A DNA stretch of 35,817 bases from Euprymna scolopes (taxonomy: Eukaryota; Mollusca; Cephalopoda; Sepiida; Sepiolidae). This document shows, piece after piece, positions 9,927-20,378 of this stretch. Made by a program: the position numbers and the translations under genes. The stretch lies in assembly GCA_024364805.1 (NCBI GenBank), contig CM044523.1:59361183-59396999 (forward strand), written 5' to 3'. The notes beneath the pieces are model-generated. The model made no database searches. It worked only from the letters and a program-made list of their open reading frames with translations, and had not been told where the DNA came from. Position 1 is the first letter of the stretch, and each line of letters begins with the position of its first letter.

Positions 9927-10500
9927 ATGTTTTAATAGAAAAGAATGTTAAACCATAAACAAAATACATGAGGAAGGTAGAGGATTCAATTTATGTCTTT
10001 AGTCACGTTGAGTTAATGATGCAATGAAAAAGCTTGAAAGACACGTATCAGTTAGTCACGAGTTGGAAGTCAGAGTTAACAGATGCAGCCGGAAGTCACA
10101 GGAAGAAAGCTGGTGGTGGACAATAATGGCTCCAAGTAGAGGGAAATGTTGATAGTAAAAAGCTAGTACCAGCGTTACAACTTTCCAATGGGGGGGGGGA
10201 AACATCCAAAAATAAAGCTGCTGTAAATACTACCAAGATTTCGTGTCATACAAATCTTTGTTTGCAGCTTTTCTGAGGATCCATCAAATCAAGATCAGCC
10301 CAAAATGGATAAGGTATGTTTTACGATTGACTGATGTAAAACCTCAGAGACTTATTTGTCCCTTAATGTTATAATTGTTATATGTCCTGTTATAATTGTT
10401 ATATGTCCTGTTAAAACAATCACTAAATGATTAAATTTATACACATCAAGAGACATCATATATAAACCCCTCCATGTCATATAGAAGCCCCGAAAATATT
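9927..10500 (+). repeat. Three-unit repeat, unit 1
   Basis: About 570 bp, aligned with 10633-11200 at high identity over the first 400 bp and lower after that. It includes gccggaagtcacagg (an ETS-like core), aataatggctcc (a YY1-like core), ttccaatgggg (a CCAAT core), aaaaataaagctgctg and the 46-bp splice-bordered segment at 10268-10313. These short motifs are suggestive only. A 22-bp tandem pair (ttataattgttatatgtcct, then gt) occurs at about 10369-10412 only in this unit. Confidence 0.85.
10268..10313 (+). other. Putative 46-bp exon, copy 1
   Basis: Preceded by atctttgtttgcag, an acceptor-like pyrimidine/AG border, and followed by AAG|gtatgt, a near-consensus donor. The segment reads FSEDPSNQDQPKMDK in one frame without stops. 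It also contains CCAAAATGG, a good start-codon context (A at -3, G at +4), giving M-D-K before the donor. It could be a small internal exon or a 5' UTR plus start-codon exon. No flanking exon was recognised, so this is a hypothesis. Confidence 0.4.
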
Positions 10501-10632
10501 ACACTAACAATTTAATAAACAAAAGAAAAACATGCAATTCAAGGGCAAATATGGTTAAATGACTTTTTAGGAATTGAACTGGATTAGATTCTATAATCAA
10601 TAACAAAGAATTTTTGGTAAATAAAAACAAAT

Positions 10633-11200
10633 ATGTTTTTATAGAAAAGAATGTTAAACCATAAACAAAATACATGAGGAAGGTAGATGATTCAATTTAT
10701 GTCTTTAGTCACGTTGAGTTAATGATGCAATGAAAAAGCTTGAAAGACACGTATCAGTTAGTCACGAGTTGGAAGTCAGAGTTAACAGATGCAGCCGGAA
10801 GTCACAGGAAGAAAGCTGGTGGTGGACAATAATGGCTCCAAGTAGAGGGAAATGTTGATAGTAAAAAGCTAGTACCAGCGTTACAACTTTCCAATGGGGG
10901 AGGAGGGGGAAACATCCAAAAATAAAGCTGCTGTAAATACTACCAAGATTTCGTGTCATACAAATCTTTGTTTGCAGCTTTTCTGAGGATCCATCAAATC
11001 AAGATCAGTCCAAAATGGATAAGGTACGTTTTACGATTGACTGATGTAAAACCCAAGAGATTGTTATTTATCCTGTTTAAACAATCACTAGATGATCAAT
11101 AGGCGCATTCATATCTAGACAATCAAAAATATATATACACGTTAATAAATACATCATATATACAACCTCCTCCCATATTATATAGAACTTCACCATACGA
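10633..11200 (+). repeat. Three-unit repeat, unit 2
   Basis: Near copy of unit 1, offset by about 706-710 bp. Differences are concentrated in a G run near 10894 and in the last 150 bp. Retains the ETS-like, YY1-like and CCAAT cores and the splice-bordered segment at 10978-11023. Confidence 0.85.
10978..11023 (+). other. Putative 46-bp exon, copy 2
   Basis: Same length as the copy at 10268-10313, with one base changed (CAGTCC for CAGCCC, proline to serine in the open frame) and a donor changed from gtatgt to gtacgt. The acceptor side, tttgtttgcag, is identical. Both borders stay functional-looking, but the surrounding sequence is equally well conserved, so this may only reflect a recent duplication. 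Confidence 0.4.
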
Positions 11201-11866
11201 CAACATCAGTTAAGACAAAATTTACATCTGGTATTAAATTGTATATGATAATTTCAATAGCTGGGCATTGGATTTGCTTCATGGTCATTAGACACAAATT
11301 AAGGAAAATTTCCTTAAATTCCAATTTCTTCTTCATACCCTTTAATCTGAGACGCTTTCTAGAAGTAAAATCATGGAATGGATTGCAATACAGATTGTAA
11401 TAAGGATTTTAGACCTAAGGTTTAGCATTATTATTATGTCTTGGTTTTAATCTTTGTTAGGAAGACATAAAACTGGTGCAAAATTGTTCGATTCAGAAAA
11501 TTATTTTTACCCATCCTGGGACGAGTATTTTTTTTCTTTTTTTTACCCTTTTTCATAATATATGATGGACTCTACCTGTTGATTCGACATATGATCTTCA
11601 GCCACAACTAAGTTGCTCAGAAATCCACACAGATGATTTGTTTATAGTGGTGAAGGCTTTGTGTAGAACCAACCACACTTCTGGTATTACTGCTAACCTT
11701 TGTTGGTGCGGATGACTGCCACAGTATACAGTAGACCACAGGTTTTTACATCAGAGTTTCCTTTTCCTAGATGCATGTCTTAACAAAGACTGGGGGTGCA
11801 TCTCTTCCAGTGAATTAATGCGCCCCCAAATACCAACCTGGAAATTTCTATGACTCGGCGTGATAC
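11201..11866. other. No gene recognised
   Basis: AT-rich. A lone B-box-like ttgttcgattcag lies near 11486 without an A box. The stretch from about 11560 to 11866 may be the downstream body of the minus-strand 5S-like element, but the other 5S-like copy has a different downstream sequence. Confidence 0.35.
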
Positions 11867-11974
11867 ATACAGTGCCTAGCTTTCCCAAATGGTCACCAAT
11901 CCGATACTGGCCATGCACAACGTTGCTTAACTTCAGTGATCTGGCAAGAACCGGTGTTTCAATGTGATTGTGCC
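11867..11974 (-). pseudogene. 5S rRNA-like sequence
   Basis: On the minus strand the order of 5S rRNA landmarks is kept: ATTGAAACACCGGTTCTTGC, GATCACTGAAGTTAAGCAAC (internal box A region), GGCCAGTATCGGATTGGTGA (box C region), ATTTGGGAAAGCTAGGCACT. The first few and last few bases of a 120-nt 5S gene are absent or changed. It is either a 5S pseudogene or the head of a 5S-derived (SINE3-type) SINE. Upstream on its strand lies a short (TA)n/(CA)n tract, and downstream an unrecognised body. Confidence 0.85.
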
Positions 11975-11989
11975 ATATATATATGTGTG

Positions 11990-12072
11990 TGTAATAAATT
12001 ATGAAAATATATATGGCAATTAAGCTACACAAAATATTCCACATTTCATCCTCGTGAGAATTCGTCAGGCTT
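11990..12072 (-). repeat. Dispersed repeat, minus-strand mate of 692-775
   Basis: Minus-strand order aagcctgacgaattctcacg, aggatgaaatgtggaat, tgtgtagcttaattgccata matches 692-775. It lies directly upstream of the 5S-like sequence on the same strand, separated by a short microsatellite. Confidence 0.7.
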
Positions 12073-12947
12073 ATGCAAAGAGTTGTGGTTATTGCGCATT
12101 TTTATATAAACACATGGTATTGAATTTGCTAGTTAGCCAATCAGCTTCTTAGTTGTAACTACGCCTTTACTAATCAGCCAATCGTCGGGCACTTACAGGA
12201 CAAGTAAAAATTTTCTCCTACTTTTGTAGTGTACAGAGATGGCATAAAGTAAGAATGCTAACCCGACTGTACTAATAAATGGGTTTCAAATTTCAACTTC
12301 AAACAATTACCATCTTTAGCCACCCTGAAGACCTGTGATACAGTGAAATCATTGTGTGTGTGTGTACGTGCGTTCGTTAGCAAACTTTTGAAAGGACATG
12401 TGACATGGGAAAATAACCTAAACAAGATTTTTTAAAAACATGTTAAGCAGCAATACTTGCGTTTCAACTGCAGATAGCAAAGAAAAAAAGAAAAAAAATA
12501 ATTTGATATTAGAAGGAGAGGATTTAAGGATGTTAAAACCAGTTGACACATTTTTTGACAATGCAAAAAAAAAAAAAAAAATTAAGTGAAATCTTGCATG
12601 AAGTCAGTTTTCCCCATGTACAAGCTGTCCGATGCCACAGAGGAATAGATTTTTCAGATAACTTATATAACGTAAAGAAAAGACAGGGTGAAGTTGTATT
12701 TAAATGCAAAATGAGAGAGAGAGAGAGAGAGAGAGAAAAAATGAGATAGAGAAAGAGCGAGATAAAGAAAAAGAATGAGAAAAAAAGATTTAAATTAGAT
12801 CATCATCATCATCAACATATTTAAATGATTTTCCCTCTGTTTAAATATTGTTACTTGTAACCATTTATTTCTTCCCAAGACAACCTGCATCAAACAGACA
12901 CTATACAATGTTTAGGGTCAAAATGCAATATATATATATATATATAT
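12073..12947. other. No gene; simple repeats
   Basis: Holds a short (GT)n at 12355, poly(A) at 12565-12581, a (GA)n tract at 12713-12736 and a (TA)n run entering the gap. The plus frame at 12543-12749 ends in a (GA)n translation and is not a gene. Confidence 0.6.
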
Positions 12948-13786
12948 NNNNNNNNNNNNNNNNNNNNNNNNNNNNNNNNNNNNNNNNNNNNNNNNNNNNN
13001 NNNNNNNNNNNNNNNNNNNNNNNNNNNNNNNNNNNNNNNNNNNNNNNNNNNNNNNNNNNNNNNNNNNNNNNNNNNNNNNNNNNNNNNNNNNNNNNNNNNN
13101 NNNNNNNNNNNNNNNNNNNNNNNNNNNNNNNNNNNNNNNNNNNNNNNNNNNNNNNNNNNNNNNNNNNNNNNNNNNNNNNNNNNNNNNNNNNNNNNNNNNN
13201 NNNNNNNNNNNNNNNNNNNNNNNNNNNNNNNNNNNNNNNNNNNNNNNNNNNNNNNNNNNNNNNNNNNNNNNNNNNNNNNNNNNNNNNNNNNNNNNNNNNN
13301 NNNNNNNNNNNNNNNNNNNNNNNNNNNNNNNNNNNNNNNNNNNNNNNNNNNNNNNNNNNNNNNNNNNNNNNNNNNNNNNNNNNNNNNNNNNNNNNNNNNN
13401 NNNNNNNNNNNNNNNNNNNNNNNNNNNNNNNNNNNNNNNNNNNNNNNNNNNNNNNNNNNNNNNNNNNNNNNNNNNNNNNNNNNNNNNNNNNNNNNNNNNN
13501 NNNNNNNNNNNNNNNNNNNNNNNNNNNNNNNNNNNNNNNNNNNNNNNNNNNNNNNNNNNNNNNNNNNNNNNNNNNNNNNNNNNNNNNNNNNNNNNNNNNN
13601 NNNNNNNNNNNNNNNNNNNNNNNNNNNNNNNNNNNNNNNNNNNNNNNNNNNNNNNNNNNNNNNNNNNNNNNNNNNNNNNNNNNNNNNNNNNNNNNNNNNN
13701 NNNNNNNNNNNNNNNNNNNNNNNNNNNNNNNNNNNNNNNNNNNNNNNNNNNNNNNNNNNNNNNNNNNNNNNNNNNNNNNNNNNNNN
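12948..13786. other. Assembly gap (N)
   Basis: 839 undetermined bases entered from a (TA)n run and left into a poly(A) run, which probably explains the failure to assemble. An open frame spanning it is an artefact. Confidence 1.
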
Positions 13787-13847
13787 TTAAAAAAAAAAAA
13801 AAAAAAAGAGAATCTTATTGAGGGTGGGGTAGCAACAGGAGAATATC

Positions 13848-13975
13848 TTTTTATACTGAAAGTATCGATTGCTGTGTTCTAAAAGAGACAGGAAAACACT
13901 GATGAACCCAAAGTTTTGTACCTTCCTTTACCGATGAATCGTTTGAAGCATGGCAAAATTAACATTTTCAAAAGT
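13848..13975 (+). repeat. Dispersed repeat, copy 1 (mate at 26966-27095)
   Basis: Shares tatactgaaagtatcgatt, a ttctaaaagagaca block, a tttgtaccttccttta-like block, cgatgaatcgtttgaagcat and ggcaaaattaacattttca with 26966-27095, in the same order and strand. Both copies follow a (TA)n tract (the gap edge here). Family not recognised. Confidence 0.75.
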
Positions 13976-14048
13976 CAACTTTCTACTCTTCTCCTCTTAT
14001 ATATATTCTTATATAATTTTATTTTTTTTAATATTCGACATAGTTTTA

Positions 14049-14085
14049 TTGATATTAATATTATTAGTAATAGTATTAATATCAA
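14049..14085. other. Near-palindrome with 12-bp perfect arms
   Basis: TTGATATTAATA (14049-14060) and TATTAATATCAA (14074-14085) are exact reverse complements, with a partly palindromic 13-bp centre. Being AT-only it may be chance or a fold-back remnant. Confidence 0.7.
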
Positions 14086-14441
14086 AGCAGTATAATTGCA
14101 ATAAGGATAACACTTCAAATAACTTCCGGTTCGATTATTTTGAAATTCAAACAACAACTTCCGGTTAAGTTTATGTCCGAGTACATCTAAACACACCAAA
14201 AATTTTGATTATTTTGAAATAATTCCTTAAACAAAACAAAAATCAACTCTACATTGAATGAAATAACTAATAAAAATTTTCTTTAAATAAATTGATACGC
14301 TTATTTTTAAAACTAAATTTGTAGTAGGTGATCATAACTATTACATTTGGCATGCAAAGAAAAAAAAAACTTTTAACTTTCTAAAAGATAAATAAATAAA
14401 ATATTTTTGAAAACTCTTCACGTTATCTTCTATCCTTTTCT
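14086..14441. other. No gene; short direct repeats
   Basis: The blocks acttccggtt and gattattttgaaat each occur twice between about 14119 and 14220. Otherwise AT-rich with no recognised feature. Confidence 0.5.
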
Positions 14442-15471
14442 TCTAATATATAAATGGCAAAATGGGCGCGAGCGTTTGTGTATGTCTGCGAAAGGTCTTT
14501 CAGATCGGGGATTCCGCTATCGGTTAAATTCCGCAAGAAGTTTTCCTATACTTCCGAGATCATAAATCAGATTCGCAAACTGCTTTATCAAAACGTTTAC
14601 TGATTAAATATATTTCTTGTTCTGTGGAATTTTCACGGGTCCTTCTGGTATTTATTATTATATCAGTCTGAGCGAATCTTTTTTTTTTTTTTTTTATGCG
14701 AGTTCATTTTGTATATCAATTCGATGAAATAAAATGCTTTGTCAGTAACAAGCTCCCCGGAGTCATGGAAAGTTTTAGGCTTGTGAATTTCCAGATATCC
14801 AAGTGAGCATAATCAATTCCCAACTAGCATTTCCGGTTTCAGTTGTTAATGCTTGGTTGCAGAAATTACTTAAGTAGAGTGACTACAGGCGTGAGAGTCT
14901 TTAGTGCAATTCAATGTACAAATTAATCGTGATGAGTTTTCTCGTCTTCTGGATCACTGGTGATTTTTAGCCAATCAGAAGGACCGGTACTATTTTGCTC
15001 GTTGTCAATATTCTGAACACTAAATTGAATTGGCCTTTATCATTTCTAGCTAATAAGAATCATAGATTTCATTAGACCCTGAGCTTTCATATCTTAAAAT
15101 TATTTTTCTTCCACTTTTAAAAAATTTAGTCTAATTCAATAAGATAATCTTTCCTAGAAGCTAAAAAAAAAAAATAAAAATAAAATAAAATAAATAGGAT
15201 AAACAGAAAAACTAATTTCTACTAATTAAACCTGAATTTTCAAAACTAGTTGCCGGAAATATAAAATTATTCATTTATTATTTTTTTTTATAAACTTATC
15301 TTTTACTTTATTTTTTTTGTAACTTTCAGTCTATGTGTTAGTGGGTTTGGGCCAAAATTTTGTTTTCTATCATCGATAGAGAATTGTCTCTAATAATAAA
15401 TACGTAATCAGCACGAATTATAATATATATAAACGGATCTTACGACCGGGCAACGCTAGGTGGCCTGCTAG
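14442..15471 (+). mobile_element. Non-autonomous Helitron candidate, about 1.03 kb
   Basis: Begins TCTAATATATAAATGGCAAA, close to the TCTATATATATAAAA start common in animal Helitrons, then GCGCGAGCGTTTGTGTATGT. Ends ACGACCGGGCAACGCTAGG, TGGC and CTAG (15468-15471), followed by T. No Rep/helicase frame is present. The 5' flanking base is T, not the expected A, so the two ends may belong to separate copies. The last 120 bp match the family tail seen at 4485 and 27456. Confidence 0.55.
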
Positions 15472-15589
15472 TATATACTATTATTACATGAAAAACTGGT
15501 AGTTTTTATTTTTTAAATACAGAATAAGTATTCAGAATGCTTCTTTGATCTTTTCCGATTTAATCATCATCTTCGATTTAACTTGTTTT

Positions 15590-15838
15590 AGGACGAGTTA
15601 AGCAGCTTTCAGAAATTCACTTCCAAGCTAATCTAATTCTGGCCAGGCCTTTATCCCTTTTTCTCTCAAATCTACCATCACTTCTGGCCATGTTTTCCTC
15701 TACAAACTGACCCTGCTACTGCAACTGTTCTATCTTGACTAACCTAAGCAGTTTCATTCTTTCAATGTGACCAAACCAATGAAGTCTCCTGCTCTGCATA
15801 ATTCTGTCTATACTGACTGGATTTAATCTTCCCTTAAG
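15590..15838 (-). mobile_element. LINE remnant, RT C-terminal tail (RTE-like)
   Basis: The minus-strand translation contains RIMQSRRLHWFGHIERMKLL and, further on, KRDKGLARIRLAWK. This is the arginine-rich RLRWFGH C-terminal motif also present at 2960-3689. Stops interrupt it. No tail or target duplication was found, so only a short remnant is claimed. Confidence 0.7.
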
Positions 15839-16240
15839 AAAAAGAAAACGAATTCAAGTGGAAAAAAGAATTTTTCAACCAGAAAATTTGAAACTGTTGT
15901 CGTGACCTATTTTTCCTTAGCCTATGGTTCAGCACTTGGCCTCAAAAAGTCGAGCTGTTATGCTGTCATGTTATATTTAGCTTTACTTTACTGTTTCATT
16001 CTAATGAGTGCTGTTGTTGTGATATTATTACTACTATTAAAAGACAAAAATTAAAAAAAACGCAAAAAACAAAATCTACATTTCAACACATTTTGTGCGA
16101 GTAATTTGCAGATAAATTTAATTTCCTGTTTTCTATAATGGAGCCCGTTTCTAATAATAAACAAACTAGATCAAAATGTGCAAAAACGGATCAAAATAGC
16201 GAAATTCCTTTCAATTTAAAACAACTCATTTTTAGAGTTA
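15839..16240. other. No recognisable feature
   Basis: AT-rich with several A runs and no element boundary seen. Confidence 0.45.
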
Positions 16241-16360
16241 CTAGCAGGATGCCCGACATTGCCCGATCGTAAAATACACTTAAATATGACATTTTAATTC
16301 ATGCAGATTTTGTATTCATTATTACAGAGCTAATTCTCTATTGATTATTATATTGTACCC
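16241..16360 (-). mobile_element. Helitron-type 3' end (minus strand)
   Basis: On the minus strand the copy ends TTTACGATCGGGCAATGTCG, GGCATC, CTG and CTAG, followed by T (plus-strand A at 16240), a canonical Helitron 3' border. The inner block (gagaattagctctgtaataa on the minus strand) matches the family at 263, 4400 and 27380. The 5' part is missing. Confidence 0.6.
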
Positions 16361-16365
16361 GATAT

Positions 16366-16515
16366 ATAGTAGTGGTCACCTGACGTTGTTTGGTCATAAA
16401 ATCCGCTAAAAATGATGTTGTATATTGAAGGGGACAGCTCCCGGTTTTTAGTTAGAAATGAAGTAATTAGGATCGAATATTATTATTGAAGGAGAATTCT
16501 GGAATCGAACGCAGT
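16366..16515 (-). mobile_element. tRNA-like/Helitron-tail element, decayed copy (minus)
   Basis: On the minus strand GCGTTCGATTCCAG (about 16499-16512 plus) is an excellent B box. About 110 bp downstream comes TTAGCGGATTTTATGACCAA, then a damaged hairpin. This is the same B-box-to-tail layout as 4297-4485 and 28124-28266. The terminal CTAG is lost and no A box is seen. Confidence 0.45.
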
Positions 16516-17976
16516 TATTAAAAGTTAAAATTAATACTTTTTTTTTTTTAGTTAGATACGATTCCAGGAATGCAGTGAATTATCCATTGTAGTGAGGAAT
16601 GCAAGCTAGAAACAACTTATACAACAAAGAATGTAAGTAAACAGAAAATTGTGTTGGTTTAATTTAGGTCGGAGCAGAAATAATGGAACAACGGAATTAA
16701 AGAATGTCCACAGAGAAAATCTGGGACCTGTGTTGCCAGGAGACGTTGGAACCAGGTGCATAGAATTCACATGTCTTCCCCGCGTGCTGACATCACAAAT
16801 TAATATATACATTTAAGTTAGACTAGCAAACGGTCAGGCAGTCAGTTGGAGTGAGTTCCGGAGAGAGAGATGCAGTTAGTCTGGGAAGACTGACAAAACT
16901 AACCAAAACTCCTTAGGAAGCGAAGGGGTCAGGAAAAGACGACAATGTAATAGGCATTGAATTCCAAACACTAGCTGGATGAATAAACGTCTTGCATTTG
17001 TTATGTAAGCCTTTTGTCTTCGTTCGTCTTCTAACCACAAGGTAATGTGTTTTCTTTTCATCGTCTTGTATAAAGAACTTTGTATGAAAACCCTTCCAAA
17101 CGTTGACTGTATCCCCCTCTTTGATAATGCATTTCCCTCCTGTTTTAAGAACTGTCATTACACTTCTCTTCACATCTATCTCTCAGCACCACTGTCATAA
17201 GAATTGCTCTCTCTCTATATATTCTTCATCGTCTGTGTACCCCCCTGCATACAACACAGTGATTTGGTGCCATTCAGTGACACAAATACGTCACAAACGC
17301 ACCTAAAAATTACTTTGAAGGGGAATAGAGTTTCATGTGTGTACTATCAATGAAAGTGACCATACAAAAAAAAAAAGCCTGGAACCTTATTGAAGGCACC
17401 TCTTACTAATAAAAACGATCTTGTTTCTCTCCTTGTACGACAGATGACGTCATCAACTAAAACAGATGGCATCTCTTACATATCTATCTTCATGGAGGTG
17501 GGGTAGGGATTCATAATTTACAAGAAAAAAAAAATGGCGTTTTCTGAGTGGGATGGGGTCCTTATTTAGTTGCCTCCCTATAAAGACAGAGTTAGATACA
17601 AAGTCAGCTTTTAGTGCGAGGAAAATCCAACTCCCTAAACGTAACGCGTAACGTAACATGCAGCCGAGATTGAACTCACTACACGAGTTTGTAGTGTAAT
17701 TCAAATCTTGTCCATAGCTGAATACGTGATGCTTTGCTAGGGCTATGAAGGGTATTTTTATTATGACGCCATCACTAGATGGGTTGCCTACCACGGCTTA
17801 AGAGAGGCCCATCTACCTTCCTTATAAAGGGATTTGGACAAAAATAAAGATTATTTCAGTTTAGAAAGATTTCTTCATCTTCTTTATACTTCGTCAATGA
17901 AATGCAGTTCCAGAACAGGTACTACACTTTGCCCCAAGCCAAAAAGACACAGGAAACGAGGAGTTGACTTATAAAG
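16516..17976. other. Unassigned stretch, several short frames
   Basis: The minus frame at 16913-17173 has TASVWNSMP-like spacing (PASVWNSMPITLSSFPD), which resembles the tail of some LINE proteins but lacks any other motif. A B-box-like minus match (gagttcaatctcgg) lies near 17664-17676. The stretch 16835-16890 is purine-rich with repeated GTCAG/GAGTC words. No gene can be assigned. Confidence 0.3.

Positions 17977-18016
<40 letters not shown>
17977..18016. repeat. Poly(A) run of 40
   Basis: Uninterrupted A run. It might be a retroposon tail, but no LINE or SINE 3' end is recognisable immediately upstream. Confidence 0.9.
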
Positions 18017-18019
<3 letters not shown>

Positions 18020-18254
18020 AAAAATCTGACAAGAGTCAATTTTAAAAAATTTTGCCAGATTCCCGAGTCTAACAAATACTTAACGGTTATATTAATTTTG
18101 TTGAAGACATTTGCTGAATCATAAAAAAGAAAAACAAAAGAGGTTGGGTTTTATCTGCTATCAAATTTGGAGTTCATATTTTTGGAATGTATGTGGGTGA
18201 AGAGTATAAGGACAAGAATTAACGAAAACAACAAAAAGTGGTCACTAAAAACAA

Positions 18255-18475
18255 AGGGTGACACTTGTTAAGTGAATAATGACTACCACTGCTGACCTGG
18301 GTGTGTATGGTTCGAATTCTGTACATTCCATAATACCAACTTTATTTAAGGATGTTCTAAATACCTAATTCTAAGAAAAAGAATTCTTGGAAACTAATTC
18401 CAACAGAATAATACTGATTCATACAAATGTACTAAACCAGAAAAAAGTCAGTCCTGAGAAACAATGGACATCCCC
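18255..18475 (+). mobile_element. tRNA-derived SINE, same family as 2485-2750
   Basis: A B-box match, atGGTTCGAATTCtg, lies at about 18308-18320. It is followed by cattccataataccaacttt, ttggaaactaattccaacag and gattcatacaaatg, the same order of blocks as the copy at 2485. No A-rich end is clearly defined. Old and diverged. Confidence 0.55.
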
Positions 18476-18585
18476 TGTAAGAGTGTCTGCATGAGAAGTT
18501 TATGGCGCTGCAAAGATGATATAATCCCCAATTGTGCATCTTCTGAATCTGTATTACTTAAATCCGGTCTCAAGAAGACAAGATC

Positions 18586-18885
18586 ATGACTACAGGGAAA
18601 AATGCTGGTATAAGCAGAGAAAGACTAGTGTTATTTTATAAGTTTTCTTCTACACAAGTTGTAGAACCAAAACTTAAGATTCCAGTCTATCCTATTATTG
18701 TATCCAGAGCTGGAGGGAAAAGACATGGATTCATTTCTTTTCCCAAGGATATTAGAGAACATGATGCAGCAGTCCCAGCAGAACTGAAACCCAATCCACC
18801 AAGTTTAGAATCTGGATCTGTAACCATTACATCACTCCACTTCCATCAAGCACTAATGAAACCATGCAGATACACCCATTTGTAG
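18586..18885 (+). CDS. Unassigned 99-codon open frame
   Basis: An ATG-initiated frame of 99 codons with balanced composition, unlike the low-complexity frames around it: VSRAGGKRHGFISFPKDIRE in the middle and SLHFHQALMKPCRYTHL at the end. No domain is recognised and no splice borders or upstream promoter are evident. It could be a chance frame, an exon of an unseen host gene or part of an unlisted mobile element. It lies between a SINE and a LINE 3' end. Confidence 0.2.
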   Translation: MTTGKNAGISRERLVLFYKFSSTQVVEPKLKIPVYPIIVSRAGGKRHGFISFPKDIREHDAAVPAELKPNPPSLESGSVTITSLHFHQALMKPCRYTHL

Positions 18886-18951
18886 AGTCTACAACCATCT
18901 AGACCATCACAAATCAATGTATGTCAGATTAAAGTTCCAACAATCTCTTGT

Positions 18952-19301
18952 AGCTATAAACCACTGTCAAAAGTTTTCCTCACTCTTTATCTGTGCCAAA
19001 ACCAAAATGTAGATTCCATGAATAAAGCTTCTTTCTTAGAAGTGAACGCCAGTGGAACTCTGTTCTGTCTGCCTGTTTCCCACCTGACTACAACTTGGAT
19101 GTCTTCAAGTCCAACATAAACAAATTCCTGATGAACCACCCCCTTAAGTAAGACACTTTATCAAATCTCCAATACTAACGATTACTACGATACTATCCCA
19201 TTGATTACTGCACACGCAATAACCCTTATCCCCGAGCGGCTTCCGGGCCTTTATAAGTGGTAACTTCCATGTAAAAAAAAATAAATAAATAAAATAAAAT
19301 A
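18952..19301 (+). mobile_element. Jockey/CR1-type LINE family 1, 3' end
   Basis: Starts within the tail-coding block (cactctttatctgtgccaaa), runs through the FFL-R-A block and NLDVFKSNINKFLMNHPLK, and ends with a 3' UTR (aacccttatccccgagcggc, cctttataagtggtaacttc) and an A-rich tail with TAAA repeats. Severely 5'-truncated. Sequence by eye is close to the copy at 24789, so a similar subfamily. Confidence 0.85.
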
Positions 19302-19400
19302 GATAATTTTGTGATTTTTCCTCGTTATTGAATTCTGCTTGATCATCATGAATGTGTTGGGATATTTGCATCTTTAGTGGCACTGCAAAGTAATCTGAAT

Positions 19401-20378
19401 GATCCAGGTTGTCCTCGACGGTTGTACATCTAAACAATATGATATAAATGCGGGAGTGCCCCAGGGGGTCTATCCTTGGACCTCTATTGTTCCTGATATT
19501 CATAAATGACCTCCCCGACAAAATTGCCTCTGAGATTGGTATATATGCTGATGACACTACACTCTATGGCAGGCACGACAGGAAGACGAATGAACACATT
19601 TCTAAAGAAATGGCAGAAACACTAGAGGATGACCTCCAATCTGTAGTGGAATGGGGACAAAAATGGTTGATCATGTTCAATGCCACCAAGACTAAACTAG
19701 TTTCATTCAATAATTACAAGAAACCCTCTCTACCACCTATAGCAATGGCCAACGACTCTTTATCTGAGAGTACATCTTTCAAACTCCTTGGCCTAACGTT
19801 CACAGGAAACATGAGTTGGAACAATTACATTGAAGGTATTGCAGGGCCGCTGCAAAAAAGGTGGGCTCTCTCTACCGTGCTAGACAACTACTAACACCTG
19901 AAAGTATCCTGTACCTCTATAAGGCCACCATTCACCCATGTATGGAGTATTGCTGTCACATTTGGGCTGGTGCATCTGCTACTAGTCTCTCGCTCTGTCC
20001 CATCGACGAAATGTTGCATCCCTCTGCCTTTTCTACAAGTATTTTAGTGGTGAATGCTCTGACGAACTGCAATCACTTGCACCCCCAAGACGTGAGCACC
20101 CTCGACAAACCTGACAGGCTGCTAAATCCCACCCCCACACTGTAGAGATCCCTAGATGTAAAAGATCTTTCTACTCCAATAGTTTCTAGACTTTGGAATT
20201 CCATTCCAGGTCCCTGCTTCCCCAACAGTACTGACGTGCAGAAGTTCAAGTGTAACGTGAACCGACATCTTGCTGCCCAAATCCCTACATAGTACTCCAG
20301 TAGTTGTTGCCCCTGATAGTAGCCCCCTACACCAAAGTGGCAATTTGCCTTGTTTGGGGTGAAAATGTAATAAAAAAA
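19401..20378 (+). mobile_element. Jockey/CR1-type LINE family 2, RT part to 3' end
   Basis: Begins at GATCCAGGTTGTCCTCGA and carries the palm of the reverse transcriptase. GVPQG is encoded, then one extra G shifts the frame; GSILGPLLFLIFINDLPDK and GIYADDTTLYG (the catalytic aspartates) follow, then WLIMFNATKTKLVSF and KLLGLTFTG. A second shift leads to SLYRARQLLTPESILYLYKA and CMEYCCHIWAGA, after which about 75 nt are missing relative to the copy at 28470. The 3' UTR ends ttgccttgtttggggtgaaa and an A tail. Inactive: no fingers domain or endonuclease, and frameshifts. Family 2 differs from family 1 in its 3' UTR. Confidence 0.92.

Noticed and set aside
12848-13882. 344-codon frame across the gap
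   Set aside because: Almost all codons are N; the frame exists only because undetermined bases contain no stops.
16560-17000. Possible solo long terminal repeat (purine-rich GTCAG/GAGTC words, an AATAAA near 16981)
   Set aside because: No second copy, no clear TG...CA borders and no target duplication could be found by eye.
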